Of a stretch of DNA of 21,826 nt, positions 1 to 7,507 are shown piece after piece (within the stretch, counting starts at the first letter, position 1; each line of letters starts with the position of its first letter). The notes beneath the pieces were generated by a model that saw only the letters and a list, made by a program, of their open reading frames with translations, was not told the DNA's origin and ran no database searches. Source of the DNA: a virus; the IMG/VR virus record IMGVR_UViG_3300010885_033321, positions 1-21,826 of that record; one strand, given 5' to 3'. The position numbers and the translations under genes are program-made.

Positions 1-155
1 TTAAAGTTGCGTTAGAGAATGATGAACCTGTATCTAATAAAATACTGAAAACTAAAAATATTTACGATCTAATAAAAAGTTTTGAGAGTAGAATTACCCA
101 ATCAGGTAAAAATCTTAAACGTAAGTTTATGAAATTGTATAGTATTAAAAGATAA
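1..155 (+). CDS. 3' end of an unknown gene (partial)
   Basis: An open frame enters from the left edge (first full codon at base 3) and ends at a TAA at 153-155, giving the last 50 residues of a protein. The visible tail is Lys/Arg-rich and ends in KLYSIKR. It carries no recognisable motif, so no function can be given. It converges with the minus-strand gene whose stop lies at 145-147, so the two coding regions overlap by 11 bases tail to tail. The reading frame is convincing because it has no stop over the whole visible length and its codon use resembles its neighbours. Confidence 0.6.
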   Translation, partial: KVALENDEPVSNKILKTKNIYDLIKSFESRITQSGKNLKRKFMKLYSIKR

Positions 156-843
156 TAATTACGTCCTTTAGACGATCCTGAACCATAAATGGTTTATCTT
201 TTGTTTGATCAAAAACATCGTGGAAAAACTCATAATCGGCAAATCTATCATTAAAAGATGTAAGATCCATATCAAACACATCTAAAATTAAACTCTCAAT
301 TTTATCTTTGTTGATGTGTGAATCACAGGATACTTTAATTTTACGATCCTCATCCTCATTTTCCTCAGTGGTATAATAGAAATAAACTTGATCTACGTTG
401 AGTAATGAATACATATGGTTAAACATATAGTGTGAGTAATAAACTATTGATCTACCACACCCTAAACTATGTCCGTAAGGGAATTCGGAGTTACAGGTTA
501 ACTCAGAGGTAGGTTCCTCTTCAATAACATATAAGTCTTTATTAACTGACACCCATTTATTATCAAAATCTTTAATCTCTTGATCATATTTTATAATATC
601 AATTACGTTTAGATTTTTTCTATTAACTTCGGTTAATACATCGTCAAACCAATTTGAGAATTCATATTTAATCTCATTTAAATCTAAAACATCTTTACTT
701 GTGGTTATACCATTAACCACAATAAATGTTTCACAATCTGTTACTTGGATTATTGTATTATCTTTCTTGTTGAATTTTGACAGGATGTAGTCGGCGAAAA
801 GATTTACGAAATATCTTCGTGTGTTTTTTTCTAATTTTCTCAT
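145..843 (-). CDS. Divergent S-adenosylmethionine-synthetase-like protein, catalytic motifs missing
   Basis: The 232-aa protein is not an obvious family member, but its N-terminal third matches, from memory, the start of methionine adenosyltransferase (MetK). A helix 'FADYILSKF' is followed by CETFIVVNGITTS (residues 37-49), which parallels the MetK stretch CETYVKTGMVLVGGEITTS. A later segment, GRSIVYYSHYMFNHMYSLL (130-148) then a strand VYFYYTT, is placed like the MetK central domain (PITYAHRL ... VTFQYDDG). The MetK catalytic GHPDK and GAGDQG motifs are absent, and at 232 aa it is much shorter than MetK (about 385 aa). It is therefore probably inactive as a synthetase, perhaps a binding or regulatory derivative. 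The ATG at 843 follows a TATTTATA promoter-like site about 39 nt upstream, just after the stop of the preceding minus-strand gene. The family match is a hypothesis. Confidence 0.55.
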   Translation of the reverse strand: MRKLEKNTRRYFVNLFADYILSKFNKKDNTIIQVTDCETFIVVNGITTSKDVLDLNEIKYEFSNWFDDVLTEVNRKNLNVIDIIKYDQEIKDFDNKWVSVNKDLYVIEEEPTSELTCNSEFPYGHSLGCGRSIVYYSHYMFNHMYSLLNVDQVYFYYTTEENEDEDRKIKVSCDSHINKDKIESLILDVFDMDLTSFNDRFADYEFFHDVFDQTKDKPFMVQDRLKDVIIIF

Positions 844-882
844 ACTCTATTTTTTATAATGAATATGATTTTTATTTAGAAG

Positions 883-890
883 TATAAATA
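883..890 (-). promoter_or_regulatory. TATTTATA promoter-like element for the 843 gene
   Basis: Read on the minus strand this is TATTTATA, lying directly after the stop codon of the 892-2007 gene and 39 nt before the ATG at 843. The same octamer sits upstream of many other genes here. The spacing is longer than at most of them, so this site would give an untranslated leader of roughly 30 nt. Confidence 0.4.
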
Positions 891-891
891 G

Positions 892-2007
892 TTAGATGTA
901 ATCTGTTATAATTTCATTAAAATATTTTTTCGTTAAACTCCAATCGGCATAATCAGGAATTCTAAAATCAATACAATCTACTTCGTCCTGATATGTTAAT
1001 TCTTTCATAAGATCCGTATAAGACCCAAAATATTCTAAAAATGAATCACTATAAACACCACCTTTTCTATTCTCTAAAAATTTCTTTATATCGTTAGGGA
1101 AGTTTCTTATTTTAATATAATCAATATACATGGTTACATTATTACCATATTTTTTAACTTCTTTTGAAACAGTATCAAACTTACCTTCAAAAAACTCATC
1201 AAGACCATTCATTACCAAATCATATATTTCTGATTCATATGAGTCACTTTCGGCGTTTGAATATGTGTTTGCAATGTCGCCACCTAAATCAGATAATTCA
1301 TCCTTAAATAATTCTTTCATTGCGTCATTATTTTTAACTAAATCGGCTAAATCTTCTGATGTAATCATAAATGAACCTGGTGTTCCCTGTTCTTCCGATA
1401 AAAAATCAAAAAAGTCGCTATCGTAATCCTCCAAATCCATCGGTTTATTACCAATTTCTTTATAAATGTAATTTTTTAAACGATCAATGTTGGCGTCGTC
1501 TAATTCATCAAGAACTTCATATGGTTTAATTGAGTCGTTGCTATACCAATCAAAAGGATCTTCAGAAAAAACTTTTTTGGCAACATCTTCTGGTGAAGTA
1601 TCTCTACTATTACTACAGAAAAAATTGGATAATTCTTCCCTATCTGTTAAATATAAATAAAAACCATCATCTCTAATCTCAATGTCGGTTAAAAGATCAT
1701 TAGTGATAAATTTAATTGTATCTTCATAGTTATATTCTAAACCATGTAATAGGTAATAATTTTTAAACTCATCTGGAACCGAGTCATAGTGTAAATAATT
1801 TAAAAGACCATTATCCGATAAATACCCAAAAAGTTCCTCATCAAATTCATCTGAAGGTATTGCACTTAATTCAATCTCATCTAACACATTGTATTTTTTA
1901 AGGAAATTGAAAAAATTAAGTATCGTATTGAAGTACGGTTCAATTTCATCATCATATTCTTCGTTATTAAATAATTGGACTAAATTTTTTGCTCTTTCTA
2001 AACTCAT
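892..2007 (-). CDS. Acidic protein of unknown function
   Basis: This is a 371-aa, very Asp/Glu-rich protein with no motif I recognise. I place the start at the ATG at 2007 (MSLERAKNLVQLF). The frame stays open to a GTG at 2073, but that extension runs through a strong minus-strand terminator hairpin (2029-2057), and a TATTTATA element lies only 4 nt upstream of the ATG at 2007. The chain alternates aromatic/hydrophobic and acidic runs (for example DYDSDFFDFL), which suggests a folded, strongly negatively charged protein. A DNA-mimic role is conceivable but nothing specific supports it. The next gene downstream on the same strand is the SAM-synthetase-like gene, which has its own promoter-like site. 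Confidence 0.8.
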   Translation of the reverse strand: MSLERAKNLVQLFNNEEYDDEIEPYFNTILNFFNFLKKYNVLDEIELSAIPSDEFDEELFGYLSDNGLLNYLHYDSVPDEFKNYYLLHGLEYNYEDTIKFITNDLLTDIEIRDDGFYLYLTDREELSNFFCSNSRDTSPEDVAKKVFSEDPFDWYSNDSIKPYEVLDELDDANIDRLKNYIYKEIGNKPMDLEDYDSDFFDFLSEEQGTPGSFMITSEDLADLVKNNDAMKELFKDELSDLGGDIANTYSNAESDSYESEIYDLVMNGLDEFFEGKFDTVSKEVKKYGNNVTMYIDYIKIRNFPNDIKKFLENRKGGVYSDSFLEYFGSYTDLMKELTYQDEVDCIDFRIPDYADWSLTKKYFNEIITDYI

Positions 2008-2011
2008 ATCG

Positions 2012-2019
2012 TATAAATA
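2012..2019 (-). promoter_or_regulatory. TATTTATA promoter-like element, 4 nt before ATG
   Basis: On the minus strand the order is terminator hairpin, T-run, then TATTTATA-CGAT-ATG. The 4-nt gap to the start codon matches the arrangement at 2320-2332 on the other strand. A -10-type element this close to the ATG implies a leaderless or nearly leaderless transcript. Confidence 0.55.
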
Positions 2020-2028
2020 TCTAATAAA

Positions 2029-2057
2029 CAAAAAAGGTGTCCTATATAGAACACCTT
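2029..2057 (-). terminator. Rho-independent terminator after the 48-aa Gln-rich gene
   Basis: On the minus strand a 9-bp stem (AAGGTGTTC / GGACACCTT, one G-U pair) with a 6-nt loop TATATA is followed by a T-rich run. It lies 24 nt after the stop of the 2081-2227 gene and separates it from the promoter of the 892-2007 gene. Confidence 0.8.
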
Positions 2058-2080
2058 CAAAGTTTTTTAACACAACAATA

Positions 2081-2227
2081 TTATTTTCTATAATATTTTT
2101 GAACGATCTTCTTCACTGACTCCTGCACGTTTGATCCATTTGCTGGTTGCTGAGGTTGTGCTTGAGTTTGTGGTTGTTGAGGTTGTTCTGCTTGTTGGTT
2201 CTGTTTGTTCTTACATCCGCATCCCAT
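2081..2227 (-). CDS. Small Gln/Pro-rich protein with MGCGC start
   Basis: A 48-aa ORF begins MGCGCKNKQNQQ. A Gln/Pro-rich low-complexity middle follows, and the protein ends in a short predicted helix, NVQESVKKIVQKYYRK. It is a real gene rather than noise because it has its own TATTTATA element upstream, an ATG start and a matching terminator directly downstream. The two Cys residues near the N terminus (C3, C5) could bind metal or be modified. From memory, short 'M-x-C-G-C' proteins with Q/P tails recur in related uncultured phages, but I cannot assign a function. The C-terminal [VI]-x-E-S motif resembles the helix seen in the packaging-type leaders of neighbouring genes. Confidence 0.65.
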   Translation of the reverse strand: MGCGCKNKQNQQAEQPQQPQTQAQPQQPANGSNVQESVKKIVQKYYRK

Positions 2228-2256
2228 AATTCTTTTATTTACTTGGTTTATTTGTC

Positions 2257-2264
2257 TATAAATA
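2257..2264 (-). promoter_or_regulatory. TATTTATA promoter-like element for the 48-aa gene
   Basis: TATTTATA on the minus strand, 29 nt before the ATG at 2227, inside the 104-bp divergent spacer between the 2227 gene and the plus-strand gene at 2332. The same spacer holds a second copy facing the other way (2320-2327), so it is a two-way promoter region. Confidence 0.45.
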
Positions 2265-2319
2265 TCTTGTAAATAAGATTACTTCAACTTTTTGAAATGT
2301 CAATTATTAATTATTACGA

Positions 2320-2327
2320 TATTTATA
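2320..2327 (+). promoter_or_regulatory. TATTTATA promoter-like element, 4 nt before ATG 2332
   Basis: The sequence is TATTTATA-ACAT-ATG. A TTTG at 2291-2294 lies upstream as a possible distal element. The 4-nt gap to the ATG suggests a leaderless mRNA. Confidence 0.55.
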
Positions 2328-2331
2328 ACAT

Positions 2332-3546
2332 ATGTCAATAAAAACATTCCTTAGAAATTACCTATTAGAACAAGATGAGAATCTTGTTAGTGTTACCCCT
2401 GAACAATATATTGAAACATTAGAGAATGTTGGTGGTATTGCTGACAGGATTGCAAAACTAAAGCCATATAGAGGTAAAGGTATTGTAATCAATGGGGATT
2501 TAGATGTAAGAAAATTTAGAACCATTGGTCCATTAACTGGTGTTGTTAGGGTAATGGGTAGGTTGGACATATCAAACACAAACGTATCTAATTTAAATGG
2601 GATTAAGGTTGATGGATATGTTAGTGATTACGGTTCAACAATGTATATGAACAAACTTAGAGAAAAAAGAAATTACAAACTTTCTCAATTGTCTCAATAC
2701 AGAGAAGATGATGAGTGGAATGTTGAAAATAAAGAAGATGAATCTGAAAGAACTGAGGCTCTTTATGATTATTTAATTGAAGAAGGGATACCTGATAGAA
2801 TTGAATACGAAGATGGTAGGGAGGATGAAGAAGATAAATATTTTATTTATCCTAATGGTCGTGGAAATTATGGTATTGGAAAACAATACGAATGGTTAGG
2901 TGGGGAAACTTTAATACCTACCACATATGATGTTTATACTCAAGATGAGTTGGATGTTGCAGCAAAACGACATGTTGAACAATCGGTTGACGATATGGGT
3001 TATGATGCATTTGCAATTTGGGTATGGGATCAGGCGATAGACAGAGACCAATGGGAAAGATGGTTAACGGATTTTTATGGTGATATGATTAGAGACGAAC
3101 CTGAAAGTTACGACATACCACTTGAATTATCCGATAATCAGCAAAAACAAGTTGATCAAATGAACAATGTGATTGAGGGTTTAACCAAAAAATTAGAAGA
3201 TGTTAATTTATCTGCCGAAGAAACAAATAAAATCGAAACTAAAATTTACGGATTAAGAGATACTATTAGTGACATTATAGACGATCCACAAGGTGATGAT
3301 TATGATGAAAGTGCAATTGAACAAGAAATAGATGACAGAGTTAGTGAATACGTGGATGATCTTGATGATTTTGTTAAACACTTTGGTTATGATAGTGATT
3401 TTATAATGGATTTTATTGATATAGGAACACTAACGGACATTATAGTAAATAGTGATGGTTATGGTCCGCTATTAAACTCATACGATGGTGAAATGTTTGA
3501 AGCAAGGATAAATGGGGATTGGTATTTTGTAATGAGAGTAGATTAG
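2332..3546 (+). CDS. Leader-bearing acidic protein with a repeat-like segment
   Basis: The 404-aa protein starts MSIKTFLRNYLLEQDEN, which resembles the T4 internal-protein leader MKTYQEFIAE: a short amphipathic helix followed by an L-x-E site (L11-L12-E13). Residues about 48-100 contain short hydrophobic repeats (GIVINGDLDV, GVVRVMGRLDISNTNVSNLNG), consistent with a small leucine-rich-repeat or beta-solenoid segment. The rest is strongly acidic with a long helical/coiled part around residues 260-325, ending NGDWYFVMRVD. The expected behaviour, by analogy with T4 phages, is packaging into the prohead and removal of the leader by a prohead protease; this is inference. No enzymatic motif is visible. 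It appears to be transcribed alone from the TATTTATA element. Confidence 0.8.
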   Translation: MSIKTFLRNYLLEQDENLVSVTPEQYIETLENVGGIADRIAKLKPYRGKGIVINGDLDVRKFRTIGPLTGVVRVMGRLDISNTNVSNLNGIKVDGYVSDYGSTMYMNKLREKRNYKLSQLSQYREDDEWNVENKEDESERTEALYDYLIEEGIPDRIEYEDGREDEEDKYFIYPNGRGNYGIGKQYEWLGGETLIPTTYDVYTQDELDVAAKRHVEQSVDDMGYDAFAIWVWDQAIDRDQWERWLTDFYGDMIRDEPESYDIPLELSDNQQKQVDQMNNVIEGLTKKLEDVNLSAEETNKIETKIYGLRDTISDIIDDPQGDDYDESAIEQEIDDRVSEYVDDLDDFVKHFGYDSDFIMDFIDIGTLTDIIVNSDGYGPLLNSYDGEMFEARINGDWYFVMRVD

Positions 3547-3574
3547 GTCTTTATTTGTTATCGTCTTAACATTA

Positions 3575-3582
3575 TATTTATA
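3575..3582 (+). promoter_or_regulatory. TATTTATA promoter-like element before ATG 3589
   Basis: TATATTTATA ends 6 nt before the ATG at 3589, and probably drives the operon running from 3589 to 7179. The overlapping octamer TATATTTA is also one base from the Bacteroidota TAnnTTTG consensus. Confidence 0.5.
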
Positions 3583-3588
3583 ATTATA

Positions 3589-4383
3589 ATGGCAAAAAGA
3601 CGAAAAAAATTTGAATTTTTAATGAACACAGATTGGATGTTTGAAAGACCAATTGATCGTGAACACAAGGAATATAAATTATTGTCCTATTTTCAAAAAA
3701 TGGGAGAAAAATTAGATAATCTTGAGTTATATCCTGGTTTTATTGAGTTATCATTACATTTAATGAACGTTCAAGGACTCATTAAAGACAAAAAAATTGT
3801 TTATACCGATAAAAAATTCATAGGAATTGATGACGAATTATTAGTTAAAGATCTGAAGGCAAAACAATTACCTGACATGACGGATGATGAGATGAAGGAG
3901 TTCATTGAAATCTTAACTTTCTCAGCACCAAGAATATTTGAATACTTCAACATTGCAAAATCAGTTTGGACAGTAGTTTTTGATTCTGTTGACATGAAAA
4001 TTAAAAAGAATCAGAAGAATGTTTTATTTCCAAAAGGTTTCTTTTATTATGTTGACGACAAGACAAAAAAATATTATGTGTGGCAATACATAATCAAAAA
4101 AGAAACCAAACAAAATCCAGAAAAAATGTCTAACATCACTTTAATCTATAATGATTTAATAAATGATTTGACCTTAACAAAAATTATATCTAACTTTTCT
4201 ACGTTTGATGTTTCAGATATAAAAGTATCACCGGTGTTTCACATGACATCGTCAGGTGAGTTCCCATTAGATGAAACATTATATCCAATGTTTAAACGAC
4301 GAGTTGCAGCATATATCAACCAAACAAAAGTTTTGGAACAATATAAAGAGAACAAAGAAAACTTGAAAATAGAAAAAGAATAA
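3589..4383 (+). CDS. Unknown 264-aa phage protein
   Basis: I recognise no family. The protein begins with a basic stretch (MAKRRKKFEF) and continues as a mixed alpha/beta, aromatic-rich globular protein (NTDWMFERPIDREHKEYKLL; LFPKGFFYYVDDKTKKYYVW), ending in a Lys/Glu-rich helix. There is no signal peptide or membrane segment. Unlike its neighbour at 2332 it lacks the packaging-type leader, although it shares the same promoter type. It is the first gene of a compact block; the 60-aa gene starts 2 nt after its stop, and glutamine synthetase follows. A structural or assembly role is possible but unsupported. Confidence 0.8.
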   Translation: MAKRRKKFEFLMNTDWMFERPIDREHKEYKLLSYFQKMGEKLDNLELYPGFIELSLHLMNVQGLIKDKKIVYTDKKFIGIDDELLVKDLKAKQLPDMTDDEMKEFIEILTFSAPRIFEYFNIAKSVWTVVFDSVDMKIKKNQKNVLFPKGFFYYVDDKTKKYYVWQYIIKKETKQNPEKMSNITLIYNDLINDLTLTKIISNFSTFDVSDIKVSPVFHMTSSGEFPLDETLYPMFKRRVAAYINQTKVLEQYKENKENLKIEKE

Positions 4384-4385
4384 AA

Positions 4386-4568
4386 ATGGGGTTTAACAAG
4401 AGATTTTTAAAAAAAGAAAACATCCTCAATCATCTTGAAAACATAATGAATTACCTTGACGCCGACGCTGTTATGTGTACGGACGAATTTTCACGCAACG
4501 TATATCGTATGTATAGTCAAGGAAAATCAAAAGAACAAATAATCCAATATATAATAGAAAACAAATGA
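4386..4568 (+). CDS. Small protein of unknown function upstream of glutamine synthetase
   Basis: A 60-aa protein (MGFNKRFLKKENILNHLENI...) predicted to be all-helical, with a basic N terminus and a C-terminal helix KSKEQIIQYIIENK. It starts 2 nt after the previous stop, and its own end overlaps the glutamine synthetase start by 4 nt (ATGA), so the genes are probably translationally coupled. No motif identifies its function. The tight coupling suggests it is made with glutamine synthetase, but not that it binds it. Confidence 0.7.
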   Translation: MGFNKRFLKKENILNHLENIMNYLDADAVMCTDEFSRNVYRMYSQGKSKEQIIQYIIENK

Positions 4569-5761
4569 AAGTTCGGTTAGAATATGTGTGGCTTGATGGA
4601 TATAAGCCTGAGCCAAATCTTAGAAGCAAAGTAAAAATTGTTAACGCAGAAACAATAGGAGCGTCAATTGAAAGTTTCCCAATGTGGAATTTTGACGGAT
4701 CATCAACAAATCAGGCAGAGACTGGTAATTCAGATCGTCTATTAAAACCGGTTAGAACTTATATGTCTGATAAATTTCCTTTAGACACAATATATGTTTT
4801 ATGTGAAGTATTAAATCCTGATGGAACACCACATGAATCAAATAAAAGATCCCAAATTGGTGAAGGGTTTGAGGACTTGTGGTTTGGATTTGAACAAGAA
4901 TACTTTATTTATGATAGAAAAAACAAATGTATTTTAGGTCATAATGAAAACAACTTGGAACCACAAGGTAAATACTATTGTGGTATTGGTGAATATGTTG
5001 CTGGAAGAGATTTTGTTGAAGAACATATGAATATGTGTTTGAACTATGGAATTGATATTACCGGAATCAACGCTGAGGTTGCATTAGGTCAATGGGAATA
5101 CCAAGTATTCTCACAAGGTAAATTAAAAGGTGGTGATGACCTTTGGATAACAAGATACTTTTTACATAAAATCTCTGAAAAATATGGATACCGAATTGAA
5201 CTTCACCCAAAACCATTAACTCACGGTGAATGGAACGGATCAGGACTACACACAAACTTCTCAACAGATACGATGAGAGATAATGGTGGACATGAGTACT
5301 TCACATCACTATTCAACGCACTTGAATCAAGACATGAGGACCACATTAAAGCTTATGGATCAGAGAATCATTTAAGACTTACGGGGAACTTTGAAACACA
5401 ATCAATAGATAAGTTTAGTTGGGGTGTATCAGATCGTGGGGCATCAATCCGTGTTCCTCAAGATACCGCAAAAGATTGGAAAGGTTATGTTGAAGACCGT
5501 AGACCAGGATCAAATGCTGACCCATATAAAATCATTAAAGAAATTGTAAAATCTTTAATTATGACAGAACAAATCTACGAAATGAAAGGTATGATGACTT
5601 CATTTGTTGATATGGATGGTCTTAGTGGTAAATATGGAACTATGTCAAATGATGAATTATTAAAAGAATATCGTGAAGAAGAATTGGTTTCAGATCTTGA
5701 ACCACAAGCCCAATCAGACTTAATCTCGGAACTTAGAAAATCAATGCAAAATGGAAAATAA
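4565..5761 (+). CDS. Glutamine synthetase, GSII (eukaryote-like) type
   Basis: This enzyme makes glutamine from glutamate, ammonia and ATP in the cytoplasm. The 398-aa protein carries the GSII signatures in order: WNFDGSST (residues 41-48), FGFEQEY with the metal-binding Glu region (107-113), INAEVALGQWEYQV (168-181), NGSGLHTN with the ATP/metal loop (224-231), ENHLRLTG (267-274), DRGASIRVP (290-298) and RRPGSNADPY (312-321). All look intact, so it is probably active. It is somewhat longer than typical GSII (about 340-370 aa), with an acidic helical tail after residue 345. It sits between small phage-like genes and overlaps both, so it is an integral operon member rather than a recent insertion. 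In a phage it would be an auxiliary metabolic gene supporting nitrogen and nucleotide synthesis. Confidence 0.95.
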   Translation: MKVRLEYVWLDGYKPEPNLRSKVKIVNAETIGASIESFPMWNFDGSSTNQAETGNSDRLLKPVRTYMSDKFPLDTIYVLCEVLNPDGTPHESNKRSQIGEGFEDLWFGFEQEYFIYDRKNKCILGHNENNLEPQGKYYCGIGEYVAGRDFVEEHMNMCLNYGIDITGINAEVALGQWEYQVFSQGKLKGGDDLWITRYFLHKISEKYGYRIELHPKPLTHGEWNGSGLHTNFSTDTMRDNGGHEYFTSLFNALESRHEDHIKAYGSENHLRLTGNFETQSIDKFSWGVSDRGASIRVPQDTAKDWKGYVEDRRPGSNADPYKIIKEIVKSLIMTEQIYEMKGMMTSFVDMDGLSGKYGTMSNDELLKEYREEELVSDLEPQAQSDLISELRKSMQNGK

Positions 5762-5978
5762 AGAACAAGTAAATCACCCCGAACATTACGGTGGTGAAAA
5801 TAACCCTTACGAAGCAATCAAGGTAATTGATGCTTGGGATTTAGGATTCTCTTTGGGTAATACGGTAAAGTATATCTCAAGAGCGGGAAAGAAAGATTCT
5901 GATAAAGAACTACAGGATTTAAAGAAAGCGATGTGGTATCTTCAACATCATATTGATAATTTGGAAAAAAATAACTAA
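5751..5978 (+). CDS. DUF3310 protein
   Basis: A 75-aa protein with the clear pattern of the DUF3310 family: NHPEHY (residues 8-13), an aromatic/acidic helix, GNTVKYISRAGKK (36-48), then DLKKAMWYLQHHID. The family is common in tailed phages, where it is sometimes labelled a nucleotide kinase or a nucleotide-metabolism protein without strong biochemical proof. The ATG lies inside the last codons of the glutamine synthetase gene (11-nt overlap), so it is co-translated with it. The length is typical of the single-domain phage form. Confidence 0.9.
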   Translation: MENKEQVNHPEHYGGENNPYEAIKVIDAWDLGFSLGNTVKYISRAGKKDSDKELQDLKKAMWYLQHHIDNLEKNN

Positions 5979-5979
5979 A

Positions 5980-6114
5980 ATGAATTGGGACCCGAATGAC
6001 TGGCAAGGTAGAACAAGAGAACAAGTAGAAAGAAACAATAGGGTATTTGGATATTCTGTTATTATTTCAATAATTGTAGTTGCCATTGCATTAATAACAT
6101 CAATAATAATTTAA
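5980..6114 (+). CDS. Small single-pass membrane protein (44 aa)
   Basis: A short ORF begins one base after the DUF3310 stop and ends 2 nt before the next gene. The protein has a polar N terminus (MNWDPNDWQGRTREQVERNN) and a C-terminal transmembrane segment of about 20 residues (GYSVIISIIVVAIALITSII, residues 24-43), giving a likely N-in/C-out or tail-anchored layout. The tight fit between its neighbours and the clean hydrophobic segment support a real gene. Its function is unknown; a lysis, signalling or membrane-exclusion role is possible but not shown. Confidence 0.7.
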   Translation: MNWDPNDWQGRTREQVERNNRVFGYSVIISIIVVAIALITSIII

Positions 6115-6116
6115 AA

Positions 6117-6323
6117 ATGAAATTAACAGAAGAACAAAAAAATCAGATCCTCAATCAATATGAGGGATTAAAAAACGATGAACAAACGTTAGGTGAAATA
6201 CACGAAATAATTGTGGATTTTTGTTTGGACGAAGAAATTATTGACTTATCTGATGATGAGGATGGAGACTTGTATGAAGAGTTTTCAAATGAAGTTTGGG
6301 ATTTATTAGAGACTATAAAATAA
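6117..6323 (+). CDS. Small acidic protein of unknown function
   Basis: A 68-aa protein (MKLTEEQKNQILNQYEGL...) with a central acidic run, LSDDEDGDLYEEF. It is predicted to be helical and has no recognised domain. The N-terminal MKLTEEQKNQIL faintly resembles the packaging-type leaders seen elsewhere in the window, but there is no clear L-x-E cleavage site followed by a different domain, so I do not include it in that group. It lies 2 nt after the small membrane protein gene and 4 nt before the methyltransferase gene in the same operon. Confidence 0.7.
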   Translation: MKLTEEQKNQILNQYEGLKNDEQTLGEIHEIIVDFCLDEEIIDLSDDEDGDLYEEFSNEVWDLLETIK

Positions 6324-6327
6324 TAAG

Positions 6328-7179
6328 ATGATAGAAACAGGAAAAATAATAAACGGAGATTGCGTTGAGGTAATGAAAACATTACCCGAAGGATCTGTGG
6401 ATTTAATTGTAACTTCTCCGCCATACGGTGTGGGTATAGCATATGATGTTCACGAGGATGATGTTGAATTTAATGAATACCTTGAGTTTGCCAAAAGTTG
6501 GTTAACTGAGGCTTATAAAGTATTAAAAGATGATGGTCGTATCGCCTTAAACATTCCTTATGAGATTAACAGACAAAAGAAAGGTGGTAGAATTTTCTTT
6601 GTTTCTGAGATGTGGCAAATCATGAAAGAGATTGGTTACGGGTTCTTTGGTATCGTAGATTTGGAAGAACAATCACCACACAGAAGTAAGACTACGGCTT
6701 GGGGTTCTTGGATGAGTCCATCAAGTCCGTATATTTATAATCCTAAGGAGTGTGTTATTTTGGCATATAAAAAACAACACATTAAGAAAGTTAAAGGTCA
6801 ACCAGAATGGATGGGGGAATTAACAGAAATTGAAAATGAAGATGGAACAAAACGAAATAAAATGGTCTATGACGAGAACGATAAGAAAGAATTTATGGAA
6901 CTTGTGTTTGGTCAGTGGAATTACTTTGCAGATACTAAATCACTCACCAAGGCGACCTTCTCAATGGACATCCCAACAAAAGCGATTAAGATATTGTCCT
7001 ACAAGAACGATGTGATTTTGGATCCATTTGCTGGATCAGGAACTAGTTTGGTGGCTGCTGAGATATTGGATCGCAGATGGTTAGGAATTGAGTTATCGCC
7101 AAATTATGCTGACGTTGCAAGAGGGAGAGTACAACACTTTGTTGATGAGAAAAAACAAGTTAAGATAGAATATCAATAA
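6328..7179 (+). CDS. DNA methyltransferase, amino-group (N4/N6) type, beta-like motif order
   Basis: The 283-aa protein transfers a methyl group from SAM to an exocyclic amino group of adenine or cytosine in DNA. The catalytic motif IV, TSPPY (residues 29-33), comes first. The SAM-binding motif I, DPFAGSGT (232-239), lies near the C terminus and is followed by GIELSPNY (253-260), the usual layout of beta-class enzymes. The SPPY form is frequent in N4-cytosine methylases but also occurs in N6-adenine ones, so the target base is undecided. No restriction endonuclease gene is next to it, so it is an orphan enzyme, most likely protecting phage DNA from host restriction. It is the last gene of its operon and its end overlaps the convergent DUF192 gene by 20 nt. 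Confidence 0.92.
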   Translation: MIETGKIINGDCVEVMKTLPEGSVDLIVTSPPYGVGIAYDVHEDDVEFNEYLEFAKSWLTEAYKVLKDDGRIALNIPYEINRQKKGGRIFFVSEMWQIMKEIGYGFFGIVDLEEQSPHRSKTTAWGSWMSPSSPYIYNPKECVILAYKKQHIKKVKGQPEWMGELTEIENEDGTKRNKMVYDENDKKEFMELVFGQWNYFADTKSLTKATFSMDIPTKAIKILSYKNDVILDPFAGSGTSLVAAEILDRRWLGIELSPNYADVARGRVQHFVDEKKQVKIEYQ

Positions 7180-7507
7180 CATCACCCTTTCCAATACCGT
7201 ATTTTTTACATTCACCGCCAGGTAATTCAAGGATCATATCTCCATTACCTGAGAAGTGTTCGCATTCATCAGAATGACAAGGCTTACAATTATGATGGAT
7301 TTTTTTGATCTCACCGTTTTTAATAAAGATGATATCAAGGTTGGTAATACAATCTTTCATCCAAAATGAGTGAGGTCCGTCCTTCATTATAAATAACATT
7401 CCGTCAAAGGTATCGTCAAACTTTTTACCCATCATACCTTTTTGGGTGTCTTTTTCGGTGATTACCACTTTGACATTATAAATGTTATCATTTATTTTTA
7501 TTTCCAT
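7160..7507 (-). CDS. DUF192 family protein
   Basis: The 115-aa protein matches DUF192 (PF02643): GMMGK (residues 24-28, the usual R-G-L-M-G-R region), MLFIM then FWMKDCITNLDIIFI (48-62), the P-C-x4-C segment (KPCHSDEC, 75-82) and MILELPGG (91-98) followed by GIGKGDV. Members are small beta proteins, often secreted in bacteria and archaea, with unknown biochemistry. This copy has no signal peptide, so it should act in the cytoplasm or virion. Its stop overlaps the methyltransferase tail to tail, and its start faces the Nudix gene across only 14 nt. Confidence 0.9.
   Translation of the reverse strand: MEIKINDNIYNVKVVITEKDTQKGMMGKKFDDTFDGMLFIMKDGPHSFWMKDCITNLDIIFIKNGEIKKIHHNCKPCHSDECEHFSGNGDMILELPGGECKKYGIGKGDVIDILS

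Noticed and set aside
1130-1426. 98-aa plus-strand ORF inside the minus-strand acidic gene
   Set aside because: Ser/Phe-rich composition typical of the reverse strand of an Asp/Glu-rich gene; no promoter element near its start.
5067-5264. 65-aa minus-strand ORF
   Set aside because: It lies wholly inside the glutamine synthetase gene, whose conserved motifs fix the plus-strand frame; it has no promoter or protein-like pattern. The other antisense ORFs inside plus-strand genes were dropped for the same reason.
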